NCBI RefSeq assembly: GCF_030463565.1
Contig: NC_134675.1
Location: forward strand, 9,879,862-9,943,861
Source: Pelecanus crispus
Taxonomy: Eukaryota; Chordata; Aves; Pelecaniformes; Pelecanidae
DNA: 64,000 nt
Direction of reading: 5' to 3'
A program made the translations under genes and the position numbers. Below are positions 33,076 through 44,683 of this stretch, piece after piece. Numbering within the stretch: the stretch's first letter is position 1; the number at the start of each line of letters is the position of its first letter. The notes below the pieces were generated by a model. That model did not search any database, was not told where the DNA came from, and saw only the letters and a program-made list of their open reading frames with translations.

Positions 33076-34830
33076 AGAATCATAGAATCATAGAATCATC
33101 TAGGTTGGAAAAGACCTTTAAGATCATCCAGTCCAACCATTAACCTACACTACCAAGCCCACTCTAGACTAATCAAGGGTAGACCAGACTAAACCATATC
33201 CCGAAGTGCCACATCTACCCGTTTTTTAAACGCCTCCAGGGATGGTGACTCCACCACCTCTCTGGGCAGCCTGTTCCAATGCCTGACCACCCTTTCCGTA
33301 AAGAAATTTTTCCTAATTTCCAGTCTAAACCTCCCCTGGCGCAGCTTAAGCCCATTTCCTCTTGTCCTATCGCTAGCTACTTGGGAGAAGAGACCAACAC
33401 CCACCTCACTACAACCTCCTTTCAGGTAGTTGTAGAGAGCGATAAGGTCTCCCCTCAGCCTCCTCTTTTCCAGGCTAAACAACCCCAGTTCCCTCAGCCG
33501 CTCCTCATAAGACTTGTTCTCCAGACCCTTCACCAGCTTCGTTGCCCGCCTCTGGACACGCTCCAGCACCTCAATGTCTTTCTTGTAGTGAGGGGCCCAA
33601 AACTGGACACAGTATTCCAGGTGCGGCCTCACCAGCGCCGAGTACAGGGGGACAATCACCTCCCTGCTCCTGCTGGCCACAGCATTCCTGATACAAGCCA
33701 GGATGCTGTTGGCCTTCTTGGCCACCTGGGCACACTGCTGGCTCATGTTCAGCCGGCTATCTACTAACACCCCCAGGTCCTTTTCGGCCAGGCAGCTTTC
33801 CAGCCACTCTTCCCCAAGCCTGGAGCGTTGCATGGGGTTGTTGTGACCGAAGTGCAGGACCCGGCACTTGGCCTTGTTGAACCTCATACAGTTGGCCACG
33901 GCCCATCGATCCAGTCTGTCCAGGTCCCTCTGCAGGGCCATCCTACCCTCGAGCAGATCGACACTCCCACCCAATTTGGTGTCATCTGCAAACTTACTGA
34001 GGGCACACTCGATCCCCTCATCCAGATCATTGATAAAGATATTGAACAAGACTGGCCCTAAAACAGAGCCCTGGGGAACACCGCTCGTGACCGGCCGCCA
34101 ACTGGACTTAACACCATTTATCACTACTCTCTGGGCTCGGCCACCCAACCAGTTCTTTACCCAGCGAAGAGTATGCCTGTCTAAGCCGTGAGCTGCCAGC
34201 TTCCCGAGGAGGATATTATGCAAGACGGTGTCAAAAGCTTTGCTAAAGTCGAGGTAGATGACATCCACAGCCTTTCCATCATCTACCAGGCGGGTCACCA
34301 GGTCATAGAAGGAGATCAGGTTGGTCAAGCAGGACATGCCTTTTGTGAACCCATGCTGGCTGGGCCTGATCCCCTGGTTGACCTGTACTTGCCTGTGGAG
34401 TTCGCTCAAGATGAACCTCTCCATAATCTTCCCCGGCACCGAGGTCAGGCTGACAGGCCTGTAGTTCCCCGGATCCTCCTTCCGGCCCTTCTTGTAGATG
34501 GGCGTCACATTGGCAAGCCTCCAGTCATCAGGGACCTCCCCTGTTAACCAGGACTGTTGATAGATGATGGAAAGTGGCTTGGCAAGCTCCTCTGCCAGCT
34601 CCCTCAGTACTCTTGGGTGGATCCCATCCGGCCCCATAGACTTGTGAGCGTCCAGGTGGCATAGCAGGTCATTAACTGCTTCCTCCTGGACTATGAGGGC
34701 TCCATTCTGGTCCCTATCCCTATCCTCTAGCTCAGGGGCCTGAGTACCCTGGGGATGACCGGTCTGGCTGTTGAACACAGAGGCAAAGAAGGCGTTAAGT
34801 ACTTCAGCCTTTTCCTTGTCCTCGGTGACA
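33076..34830 (-). mobile_element. CR1 LINE, 5'-truncated, with long ORF2 remnant
   Basis: Antisense to CHD1 and parallel to provirus 2. The 3' tail (repeated AGAATCAT on the + strand) is at 33076-33100. A 529-codon open frame at 33189-34778 covers the reverse transcriptase and C-terminal part of ORF2: [29 protein letters not shown], the catalytic FADD, and the C-terminal [14 protein letters not shown]. The endonuclease domain is missing, so it cannot be autonomous. It is inserted between integrase and the 3' LTR of provirus 2, where the host sequence rejoins cleanly. Confidence 0.92.
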
Positions 34831-34859
34831 ATATAGCAATTAACATCATACCATTCAGT

Positions 34860-35465
34860 TCATTGACTATTTTCACCCAAAATCAAATTCCCTTGAGGTA
34901 CACATTGGACTTGCCCATCCTTTCGCATCACCCACCAAGTGCACCCAGGTCCTCGAGCAAAAGCAATCCCACGAATGGGTTTGCCTTTGCCAGAGGGGGA
35001 AGTAACCCAGACTGTCTTCCCCAGCATATGTTTTATGTGCACTACAGGAACTTTATCTCCTTCTACAGTACATAGAAGTTTTGATTGGGCAGGGCCAGCT
35101 CGATTGGCAGATCCCCTGGTGTTGACTAGCCAGGTGGCTTTTGCTAAATGTGTATCCCAATATTTGAATGTCCCACCACCCATTGCTCTCAGGGTAGTCT
35201 TTAACAGTCCATTGCATCGCTCGATTTTCCCAGAGGCTGGTGCATGGTAAGGGATGTGATACACCCACTCAATGCCATGCTCTTTGGCCCAGGTGTCTAT
35301 GAGGTTGTTTCGGAAATGAGTCCCATTGTCTGACTCGATTCTTTCTGGGGTGCCATTTTGCCACAGGACTTGCTTTTGAAGGCCCAGGATGGTGTTCCGG
35401 GCGGTGGCATGGGGCACGGGATATGTTTCCAGCCATCCGGTGGTTGCTTCCACCATGGTGAGCAC
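34860..35465 (-). pseudogene. pol: Integrase core and C-terminus of provirus 2
   Basis: 201 open codons on the minus strand. TMVEATTGW is followed by ESDNGTHFRNN and ASGKIERCNG, which include the second Asp and the Glu of the DDE triad. The C-terminal part ends GENSQ. It is separated from the upstream pol frame by a stop (35556-35558) and an apparent shift near 35465-35556. Confidence 0.85.
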
Positions 35466-35555
35466 ATAGCGCTCGCCTTGGCGGGTTTGTGGGAGTGTGA
35501 TAGAATCAATCTGCCAGGTCTCTCCATATTTATATTTCAGCCGTTGTCCACCATA

Positions 35556-36365
35556 CTAGAGGGGCTTGAACCGCTTGGCTTGCTTGATTGCAGCGCATGT
35601 TTCACATTCATGAATAACCTGTGCAATACTGTCCATAGTTAAGTCCACCCCTCGATCACGACCCCATCTATATGTTGCATCTCTTCCTTGATGGCCTGAG
35701 GCATCATGGGCCCACCAGGCTATAAGTAATTCACCCTGATGTTGCCAGTCCAGATCCACCTGAGCCACTTCAATCTTAGCAGCCTGATCCACCTGCTGGT
35801 TGTTTTGATGTTCTTCAGTGGCCCGACTCCTGGGTACGTGAGCATCTACGTGACAAACTTTTACAACCAGGTTCTCTACCTGGGCAGCAGTATCTTGCCA
35901 CAATGCGGCAGCCCAGATGGGTTTGCCTCTGCGCTGCCAGTTGCTCTGCTTCCATTGCTGCAACCACCCCCACAGGGCATTTGCCACCACCCATGAGTCA
36001 GTATAGAGATAAAGGACTGGCCACTTTTCTCGTTCAGCAATATCTAAAGCCAGCTGGATGGCTTTCACCTCTGCAAACTGACTCGACTCCCCTTCTCCTT
36101 CAGCAGTTTCTGCGACTTGTCGTGTAGGACTCCACACAGCAGCTTTCCACCTCTGATGCTTTCCCACAAGATGACAGGACCCATCAGTGAACAGGGCATA
36201 TTGCTTCTCATTTTCTGGTAGTTTATTATACAGTGGGGCCTCCTCAGCACGTGTCACCGCCTCCTCTGGTGATATTCTGAAGTTTTTGCCTTCTGGCCAG
36301 TCCATGATCACTTCCAAGATTCCTGGTTTCCTATTCGAGCCCATTGTGTGTTCAGTGCAACCCAC
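35556..36365 (-). pseudogene. pol: RNase H and integrase zinc-binding region of provirus 2
   Basis: 269 codons on the minus strand. RNase H motifs are TDGSCHLVGKH, ESSQFAEVKA and YTDSW. The integrase HHCC region follows with HDASGHQG and HECETC. The frame ends at an amber codon (35558-35556). Confidence 0.88.
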
Positions 36366-36517
36366 TTACTCCATGTAACATCAGTTGCATGATGTGGAGA
36401 GGGGACCCTCCCTTTGAACATCCAGCCCAGCACAGGCAGTCAGGGTGGCAGCAGGAGCTGTGCTTCAGTACCTACCACTTCTGAAGCAGCTCGAACCCCT
36501 TCATATGCTGCCAATAT

Positions 36518-37462
36518 CTATTTTTCAGTTGGAGGATAGCGGGCTTCGGATCCTCTGTATCCCCGACTCCAAAACCGGAGGGGTCGACCTCGAGGCTCCC
36601 CTGGTGCTTTCTGCCAGAGGCTCCAGGTAGGGCCATTTTCCCCGGCTGCGGTGTAGAGCACATTTTTAATATCCTGCCCTGCCCGGACTGGCCCAAGGGC
36701 TACTGCATGAACTATCTCCCGTTTAATTTGTTCAAAGGCTTGTTGTTGCTCAGGGCCACGTTTGAAATCATTCTTCTTCCAGCTTATGATCTGACTGTAA
36801 TTTGGAATATGCATTCTCCAAAAACCCACAACGCCCAAGAAAGCCTGTGTTTCCTTTTTGCTAGTTGGTGGGGACATGGCTGTTATTTTGTTGATCACAT
36901 CCATTGGGATCTCAGGACGTCCATCTTGCCATTTTATTCCTAAAAACTGGATCTCCTGTGCAGGTCCCTTGACCTTACTTTGCTTTATGGCAAAACCAGC
37001 CTTCAGAAGGATTTGGACTATTTTTTTTCCCTTCTCAAAAACTTCTTCTGCTGTGTTGCCCCACACAATGATGTCATCAATGTACTGCAGATGTTCTGGA
37101 GCTTCACCCTGTTCCAGTGCTGTCTGGATCAGTCCATGGGAAATGGTGGGGCTGTGCTTCCACCCCTGGGGCAGTCGGTTCCAGGTGTACTGAACACCCC
37201 TCCAGGTAAAAGCAAACTGGGGCCTGCACTCTGCTGCCAAAGGGATGGAGAAAAACGCTCTAGTGATGTCACTTGTGGCACACCACTTGGCTGCCTTTGA
37301 CTCCAGTTCGTATTGAAGTTCTAGCATGTCTGGCACGGCAGCACTCGGTGGCGGTGTAACTTCGTTCAGGCCACGATAGTCCACTGTTAGTCTCCACTCC
37401 CCAGTAGACTTTCGCACTGGCCATATGGGACTGTTAAAGGGTGAGCGAGTCTTGCTGATCAC
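36518..37462 (-). pseudogene. pol: Reverse transcriptase of provirus 2
   Basis: 314 codons with LPQGWKHS, the catalytic YIDD and the RT thumb/connection. It ends at an amber codon (36520-36518) where provirus 1 has GAG. At the upstream end a TGA replaces a CGA present in provirus 1 (near 37478), a typical CpG decay product. Confidence 0.88.
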
Positions 37463-37477
37463 TCCTTGGCTCTCCAG

Positions 37478-38020
37478 TCAATGCATCAGGTTATGGATGG
37501 GAATCAGGGAGTCTCGGTTGGTGCGATATTGCCGCCTGTGCACAGTTGTGGTAGCGATTGGCACCTGTTGTTCCTCAACCTTCAGCAACCCCACAACAGA
37601 AGGGTCCTCTGAGAGACCAGGCAAGGTGGACAACTGTTTAATTTCCTCTGTCTCCAAAGCAGCTATACCAAAAGCCCACCGGTACCCTTTTGGGTCCTTG
37701 AAATACCCTCTCCTGAGGTAGTCTATGCCAAGGATGCACGGAGCATCTAGGCCAGTCACAATGGGGTGCTTCTGCTACTCATTCCCAGTTAGGCTCACTT
37801 CAGCCTCCAGTACAGTGAGCTGTTGGGATCCCCCTGTCACTCCAGAAATACAGATGGGTTCTGCCCCTCTGTAGCTTGATGGCATTAGGGTGCACTGTGC
37901 ACCGGTGTCCACTAGAGCCTTCTACTCCTGTGGGCCTGATGTGCCAGGCCATCGAATCCACACAGTCCAGTAAACCCGGTTGTCCCTTTCCTCCACCTGG
38001 CTGGAGGCAGGGCCCCTCTA
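37478..38020 (-). pseudogene. pro: Protease to RT N-terminus of provirus 2
   Basis: The protease active-site motif DTGAQ is encoded just after an amber codon at 37924-37922. A second amber (37777-37775) precedes MTGLDAPCILGIDYLRRGYF, which is open from 37759 to 37478. Both ambers, and the one at 38020-38018, are at positions identical to those in provirus 1. Confidence 0.8.
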
Positions 38021-38043
38021 ATCCTGGTCACAGTATTCGCTGT

Positions 38044-39939
38044 TCACTTCCTGTAAATTTGTAAATGTGAATTAAAAGTCCCTTGATTAAGGTCGGAAGT
38101 AAAATTAGCCCTCTTACTCTGTCTGGGGAACTGCTCACTGGAAACTGGAGCTGCAATTTTCCTGGGAGAACCGCCTTGTGTAATAGTTTTTCCTTGCAAC
38201 TCACGCACCCGTGCCTCTAGGGTCAAGGTGGATTTTCCATCCCACTTTCTCATGTCCTCTCCATGATCACGCAGGTAAAACCCCAGGGTGCCCCGTGGTG
38301 TGTATCCTCTGTATCCTCTCTCTTGAGCATAAGGACGTTGACTCCTAATGGCTGAGATACTGGTCCGTACAGGTGGGGAGCAGGACAGATCCTCTCTGAG
38401 TTGCTGGAACTCTCGGCACATTTTTTCAGACAGTTTTTCCACAGCCGAAACGCAGGCCTGTAGGTAGGAAGAGATAATTCCTTCATATTCCCGGTGTCGG
38501 CCAGCCACTTCATCCACCGTTGGTGCCTTGTCATCTTTCCAGGCCAGTATTGCCAATGAGTTGGAATACGATGCTGGTGTGCTCTGTAGCACCTTCCGCC
38601 ACATGGGTTGTGTGCACCTGCCTTCATCTGGATCTTTGGGTAAGTGCTCATCGTTCAGGTCACTATAAATCACCTCCAGCATGCCTAACTCCCTCACGTA
38701 ATGGATACCCTTCTCTACGGTGGTCCGTTTGCCTGGGCGGTATAAAACATCCTCTTTGAAGGGATACCTTTCCTTCACACTTGACAGAAGTAGCTTCCAG
38801 AGGCTGAGGGTTTGTGCCCCTTGTCCAGTTGCTTTGTCAATGCCCCCTTCCCTGGAAAGAGATCCCAGCTGCTTGGCTTCCTTACCCTCTAAATCCAGGC
38901 TACTGGCCCCGTTATCCCAGGATCGGAGCAGCCAGGTGATGATGTGCTCGCCTGGATGATGACTGAAATCTTTTCGCATATCTTGCAGCTCACTCAGGGA
39001 TAGGGATCGGGTGGTTACCATCTCATTTATGGGTTCTTCCTCCTCTGGTTCTCGTGAAGGCCCTGGTTCGTCTTCATCCCTTACTAAATGAGCTGATTTT
39101 CTTGTGTATTTTTTCTTCTGTATAGGGGCAACTGATACCGGTGTGGGTTGGTTCTCTGTTTTAGCCACGGTGCCTGTCACTGGGGTTGGAGTGGCTGTAG
39201 TGCCTGTGGTGGGTGTTGGAGTAGCCGCAGTGCCTGTCACTGATTTTGGAGTGGCCACAGAGCCTGTGGCGGGGGTTGGAGTAGCCACAGTGCCTGTTGT
39301 TTTCTCATCAGATCCAGAGACCTTTTATTTCCCTTCAGTATACTGAATAGTGTTGACCATGGCTCGATAGGCATGGGCCAGCCCCCAGTACATTGCAGTG
39401 ATTTGTGTCTCTTTGGAGCTACCAGGGTGACAACATACTTCTTCCAAATACTTTACTAGTTCTTCAGGATTCTGCACTTGTTCAGGGGTGAAGTTCCAAA
39501 ACACTGGAGGTGCCCACTGCCCTAGGTACTTGCCCATACGATCCCACACACCCTGCCACTCATAAATATCCAGCCTTGGGGCAGATCTCTGGATGATATT
39601 CTTAAATTGCTTACTAACCTTCATCAAAACTGAAACAGTATTCCCAGGAAATACCAATAGAAGTACCTTAACTACCCAAGGATGTTCAAGATACTGAAAA
39701 GTTATTGTAATGAAGGAGGAAACATCATAGAATAAGGTAACGAAGGTACTGTTCTGTATTTCCTCCACAAAAAATCTTTCAGAGGAAGAGGTATAATTGC
39801 TAATCCTCTCCATAAGGTGATACCCGAAGTACAGTAATGGCTTCAGTACAAACCCAAGATACCAAATAGTGCTCAAGGTCAGTGTTTTAATAACAAATCT
39901 CCCAGGCAAAACATCACTAATCACTGCAGAGCACAGCAA
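38044..39939 (-). pseudogene. gag: gag of provirus 2, nearly open
   Basis: Two open blocks in one frame, 39939-39325 (204 codons) and 39288-38044 (414 codons from the first Met), separated by a TAA at 39327-39325. The N-terminal block has a hydrophobic start and the domain IIQRSAPRLDIYEWQGVWDR. Then comes a Thr/Pro-rich tandem repeat, a charged linker and the capsid-like region HHPGEHIITWLLRSWDNGAS. No CCHC zinc knuckle is seen. It may differ from provirus 1 by an indel just before its end, because the terminal stop here is a TGA in another frame. Confidence 0.82.
39155..39305 (-). repeat. Tandem repeat of about 33 bp inside gag
   Basis: Four to five degenerate units on the + strand of the type GTGCCTGTCACTGGGGTTGG. 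On the coding strand they give repeats such as TATPTPTTGT. Provirus 1 has essentially one unit at the cognate place (about 10820-10850). Confidence 0.8.
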
Positions 39940-40084
39940 ACTGCAAAACGCAACACCAATCTTTCACATGTACAGCAAAAAAAGGAGCATGGTGCAGATC
40001 AGATGAACTAATATTGTGACTGGCAACTATTAACGGATTCCTTAACACACTCTGGTTCATATGTTATTATCTCAAACCCTTCGG

Positions 40085-40102
40085 GCCCCACGTTGGGCGC
40101 CA
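40085..40102 (-). other. Primer binding site of provirus 2, lysine-tRNA type
   Basis: The reverse complement reads TGGCGCCCAACGTGGGGC, a perfect match to the site complementary to tRNA-Lys1,2 as I know it. It is separated from the 5' LTR by 8 bases, exactly as in provirus 1. Confidence 0.8.
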
Positions 40103-40110
40103 AAAAGGAC

Positions 40111-40667
40111 TGTTGTGGTTTAGCCCCAGCCAGCAACTAAGCACCATGCAGCCGCTCGCTCACTCCCCCTGCCCCGATGGGATGGGGGAGAGAATTGGAA
40201 GAGTAAGAGCGAGAAACACTCCTGGGTTGAGATAAGAACAGTTTAATAACTGAAATAAAGTAAAATAGTAATGATAATAGTAACAATATAATAATAATAA
40301 TATACAAAGCAAGTGATGCACAATGCAATTGCTCACCACCCACCGACCAATACCCAGTCAGTTCCCGAGCAGCGATCGCTGCTCCCCGGCCAACCCCCCC
40401 CAGTTTCTATACTGCCCATGACACCATATGGTATGGAATAGCCCTTGGGGCAGTTTGGGCCAACTGGCGTGGCTGTGCCCCCTCCCAGCTTCTTGTGCAC
40501 CTGGCAGAGCATGGGAAGCTGAAAAGTCCTTGACTGTCATAAGCAGTACTTAGCAACAACTAAACCATCAGTGTGTTATCAGCATTCTTCTCCTACTAAA
40601 TCCAAACCACAGCACTGTGCCTGCTACTAGGAAGAAAATTAACTCTATCCCAGCCGAAACCAGGACA
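40111..40667 (-). repeat. 5' LTR of provirus 2
   Basis: 557 bases from TGTTGTGGTTTAGCC to AACCAGGACA on the + strand, the partner of 32066-32625. Confidence 0.9.
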
Positions 40668-43600
40668 ACCTTACATAATACAGTTTTAATACTATTTAAG
40701 ATCTATCAGCATCCATTACTCTTTTTCGTCTAAAGTTATCTGAAGTGTCGAAAGCTGAAACAGATTAGATTGAAATGTTAAAGTAAAACTTGTGTCTATG
40801 AAGTGCAGGGCATGCATGCATAGTATGTGCTGTATAAACCCCTAACTAGGCTATCTCTAAAGTCGGAACAGTGGAGTTAATTCTAGTGAGGATTCCTTTT
40901 TTTGTTGAGTTGTCAAAGCAGCATAATGGAAAGCATTAACTTCATGTTTGTTTTCCAAAGTGAAAGTATAGTTTTCCCAGCTGTTTTATTAATTAAAAAA
41001 AATAATAATCCATCCCTCTAACGCCAGTTGCTGGTGCTCTAGGATGTGTAGAGGGTTCACTTGGTTGGAAAAGCCTGGTTAGAACTTCCCTGCTGCAAGA
41101 TGAGGATAATAGTGAACTTGTAGGGATGGAATTAAATTCTTATTCTAGAACACTGCTAAGTTCAAAGTATCTACTGCACTAGGAAGTTAATATTTGTAAA
41201 ACTGGGAATATGATGAATGCTGCAGATTTAAGAAGGCAAGGCAAACTTACAAATAGAAGCAGTTGTGACCATGCTGTCGGTCTACCCATCTGTCTGTCTC
41301 CTCTTTCTGATCACAGCCTGTTGAACCCATTAGTTGATTCCATCAGTCAGAGGTCATAAAGAAAACTGAGTTCTGTGGGCTTTATAGAAACAGCCAGTTG
41401 GGTAGAGGGGATAGATCTAAATTATTGCCCCAAGTGAAGAAATCCAAGAACAACATAATGGATAGCTGATCATTCAGCACATGCTGACCATTAAGCTTGC
41501 ATGTAGCATAGTGACTAATGGGGTGGGAAGAAGGGGGAAGAGAGAAGTGTTTAGGTGATATTAGGTGCAAATCTCTAGGAAACCTATGAGCAGTAAAACT
41601 AAAGAAACTTTAACAACTTTTGTGTGGTTTTTTTTATGTCAAGCTTCCATATTATACCTAGAGGTATTCTAGAAAGTCAGTAAACTTTGAATCTTTTATG
41701 AATAATTCGTAAGCTGTTTTGTTGTTGTTGTTAGATTTCTGCTTCCAGTAAAGATGGTACAAATTTTGGGTTTCTTCTAGTAAGTGGCAAAATATTCCTG
41801 ATTGCTTATATTAAAAAATAAAAACCAACAAAAAAACAAACCAAACAAAAAACAAACAAAAAAAACCCCAACCAAACCCAAAACAAGCCTTGTCAGTTGA
41901 GTAGAGGAACATGAACAAAATAAAACAGTGTGAACAAAGCTAGTCTTCTGAACTTTTAGAGAGTTATAAATAAGACCTCCAATAAACATTAACTTGTCAG
42001 GGACAACTCTGATGACTTTGTATTTATGAAGTTTTTTACTACTTGAAACGAGACACCTAGCTAAAGATAATGTAGGAATAATACTGCATATCAAACTATG
42101 ACCACTCGTAAATACCAGTATATCAGTTATTCAAAAGCTGTAGCAATTCTCATAAGACTAAACCAACTAAATATCAAAAAATATTCCAGACAACTTTATT
42201 ATAAGTAAATATCAGGAAGATGCAAATTACTTAAAACATGATAGTTGCCTGTGAAGTGAGACTTTGTTCTGCATCTTAAATGTGCTGCTGAGCACATTTT
42301 AAAGCTTTAAAAAAGTTTTAAAATGTTAAACTTTTTTCCCCCCTAGGCTACAGGGTTAATGACTGATGTAAGCCTAATTCACAGACAGATCTTGGAAAAC
42401 CTATTTGTGTGCTTGCCATTTGCCATCAGGAAACTCTGTTTTTGTAAATGAAGGGTGAAGGTTTCCAACATTAAAGAATTGAGCCCTTTTCCTGTCCAGC
42501 CTATTTTCATTATTAAAATAATTATTGTGAAAGGTGTTTGATCCTTATGGGGTACCTTGGTATGACTTGCTCCTGTTGTTGTTGTGGTTTGTTTTTGTTG
42601 GTGTTGTGTCATCCCCCCCCTTCTTCTTCAAGTTTTCCAGAACTCTAAATGATTTTCACTAGGAGGAAAATTCCTTAAGCTAGCTGTGGCTGCAGACAGA
42701 TATCCAACTATTACCAGGGAAGTGAAGCTGCATGTAGTCTTCAAATGGTCTGGAAATATGAATTCTACAGAATGGAAATAAAATCAGTAACAAAATAGCT
42801 ACTATTGATGGCAAATTATCACTACTAGGATTTTAGTGATCCTGTTCTATTCAGAATGCTAGGAAGAGAAGCAAAACAAGTTGAGAAAGTAACTGAGAAT
42901 TGCTGCTGGGAAGAAACTGCAGAGAAAGTCAGACTTTCAAAAGTAGGTAGAAAAGGAGAGATGAAGGCAGATACAGTGACAAATCTAGGCAGCAGCATTG
43001 GTGATACAGTTAGTAATAATGACAATGAATCTTTGAAAAGTATGTCACTTTAAAAATATAACACTTTACAAATGTAGCAAAGCTGTTTTTCCCACTTTGA
43101 TGTCTGTGTAAGCTTCCATGGTTGTTGCTCTGGGGTGACAGTCCTGATCACAATTAAATATAGCCAGATCTAGGGGAGCCACCATCACTACTTTGGAAAG
43201 TAAAGAGAAGCAGTGGATCAGGGCTGGCTTTACAGAAATACACAGCCTCATGGATACTGCTTTATATTGTTTTAAAGAAACTCTTACCATGAATTGCAGA
43301 AGTTGTGGAAAGCCTGTAGTATTCTCAGTAGTAGGAGGGCTGGAGAAGGGGCTAACTGGAAACCTTAGATTGTATACACTGGCTAGCACTGTGGTAAGGA
43401 ATTGTAGCTGTCTTCTGTTCCCTGTGACTGGCTGTGAAGAAGCATTTCTGAAGCATGTGGGAAAGAAATGGCCAATTTGTCATGCTCCTGTGTTCCTTTC
43501 CACTGTTGAGTCTCTTCATCTGGCTGGTAGATGACCAGAAATCTTTCCATTGCTGCAGGTGCTGAGGCTGAAGTTCTGTTTGGCCACAAGTAGAAGCAAA

Positions 43601-44683
43601 TTTCTTGTATTTTCACAGTTTAATAACTTGTTGCACTGTTTGGACTTTCCTTGGCCATGTTAGCGACCTCTGAAGCTGTAAATTTGTGCTAGTGCCAAGC
43701 ATGGTGAAGGTTGTAGGCTGATATAAACACTGTAATCTAATCTTGCTGCTTGATGTTAGAATTTCTGTGTAATAATTACAGTGGTGTCTACTCTCCAGTT
43801 TTTTATTTACTTGAAATTACTGCTTTGGAGTGTTTTCAGTAGTTCTAGGTGAAATATCACATATAAACATTATCTGGATAGCAAGTAAGTATAAGCACAC
43901 AAACTTTATAGCAATGCTCTGAGAAACTGACTCTTAAATTTAAGAAAAGAATTTTTGTGTAGTGTTCTTGAAAGCATTCTGTTGCAAACTTGAATAGGAG
44001 TAAATACATATTAGTTAGCTAGCGTTAAGAAAGCAAGGAAGGGCAGTTATAGCTGAAGTGCAACACAAGCTCCAGGTAGAACAAGGAATGCAGAAGTGAA
44101 ACATTGGTGCCAATTGAATAGCAATCTGGTTTCCCATCTTTTTGCTCTTCCTATGTTTCCTGTAGAACAAGACACGGAGTGCTTGAGCAGACCTTACTTC
44201 TCTGTAGGTAAAAAAGGGTGTGCTCAGTAAAGCTTATATGGAAAGTAGCTGGCTGGGGTACATTGTACTTCCTTTTTCCAGTAAGCAGAAAGTGGCTTCT
44301 TGCACCAAGGTCCCTTACCATTGTTTAAGTTCTTGAAAGCTGATGTTAATACAAGACTGTAATTTCTGTGGATTTAATTTGCTTTGTTGATTTAATAGTC
44401 TGTGGACCACAAAAGATAGTTAAGTAAAGCCAGCTCTTTGTCAGCATGTCAGCAGGCTTGAATTTGCTGTATAAACTCATACCTTCACAGAAGATTAAAA
44501 AGATAAATTGAAAGCCACTATTCTAAGTTCCTGCTTTCAAGAAACCTAAGTGGGAGTTAAAACACAGATTCCCCAAGCATAATTACAGAAGTATTCTCAT
44601 CTATTGGTTTCTTTTTGGTAGAAGTAGGTAATACAAATTGGGGGGGGTGGGGGGAAAGGAAAAAGTGTGTATGTATAGAGAGT

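Larger units (their letters stand above)
32066..40667 (-). mobile_element. Provirus 2, family-B ERV-L-like, antisense in CHD1 intron 2
   Basis: An 8602-base element with LTRs at 40111-40667 (5') and 32066-32625 (3'), flanked by the perfect 5-base duplication ACCTT (32061-32065 and 40668-40672). Reading on the minus strand: LTR, lysine-tRNA primer site, gag, protease, reverse transcriptase, RNase H, integrase, LTR. There is no env. It is better preserved than provirus 1 but defective, with single stops between the domains. A 1.75-kb CR1 lies between integrase and the 3' LTR. Confidence 0.92.
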
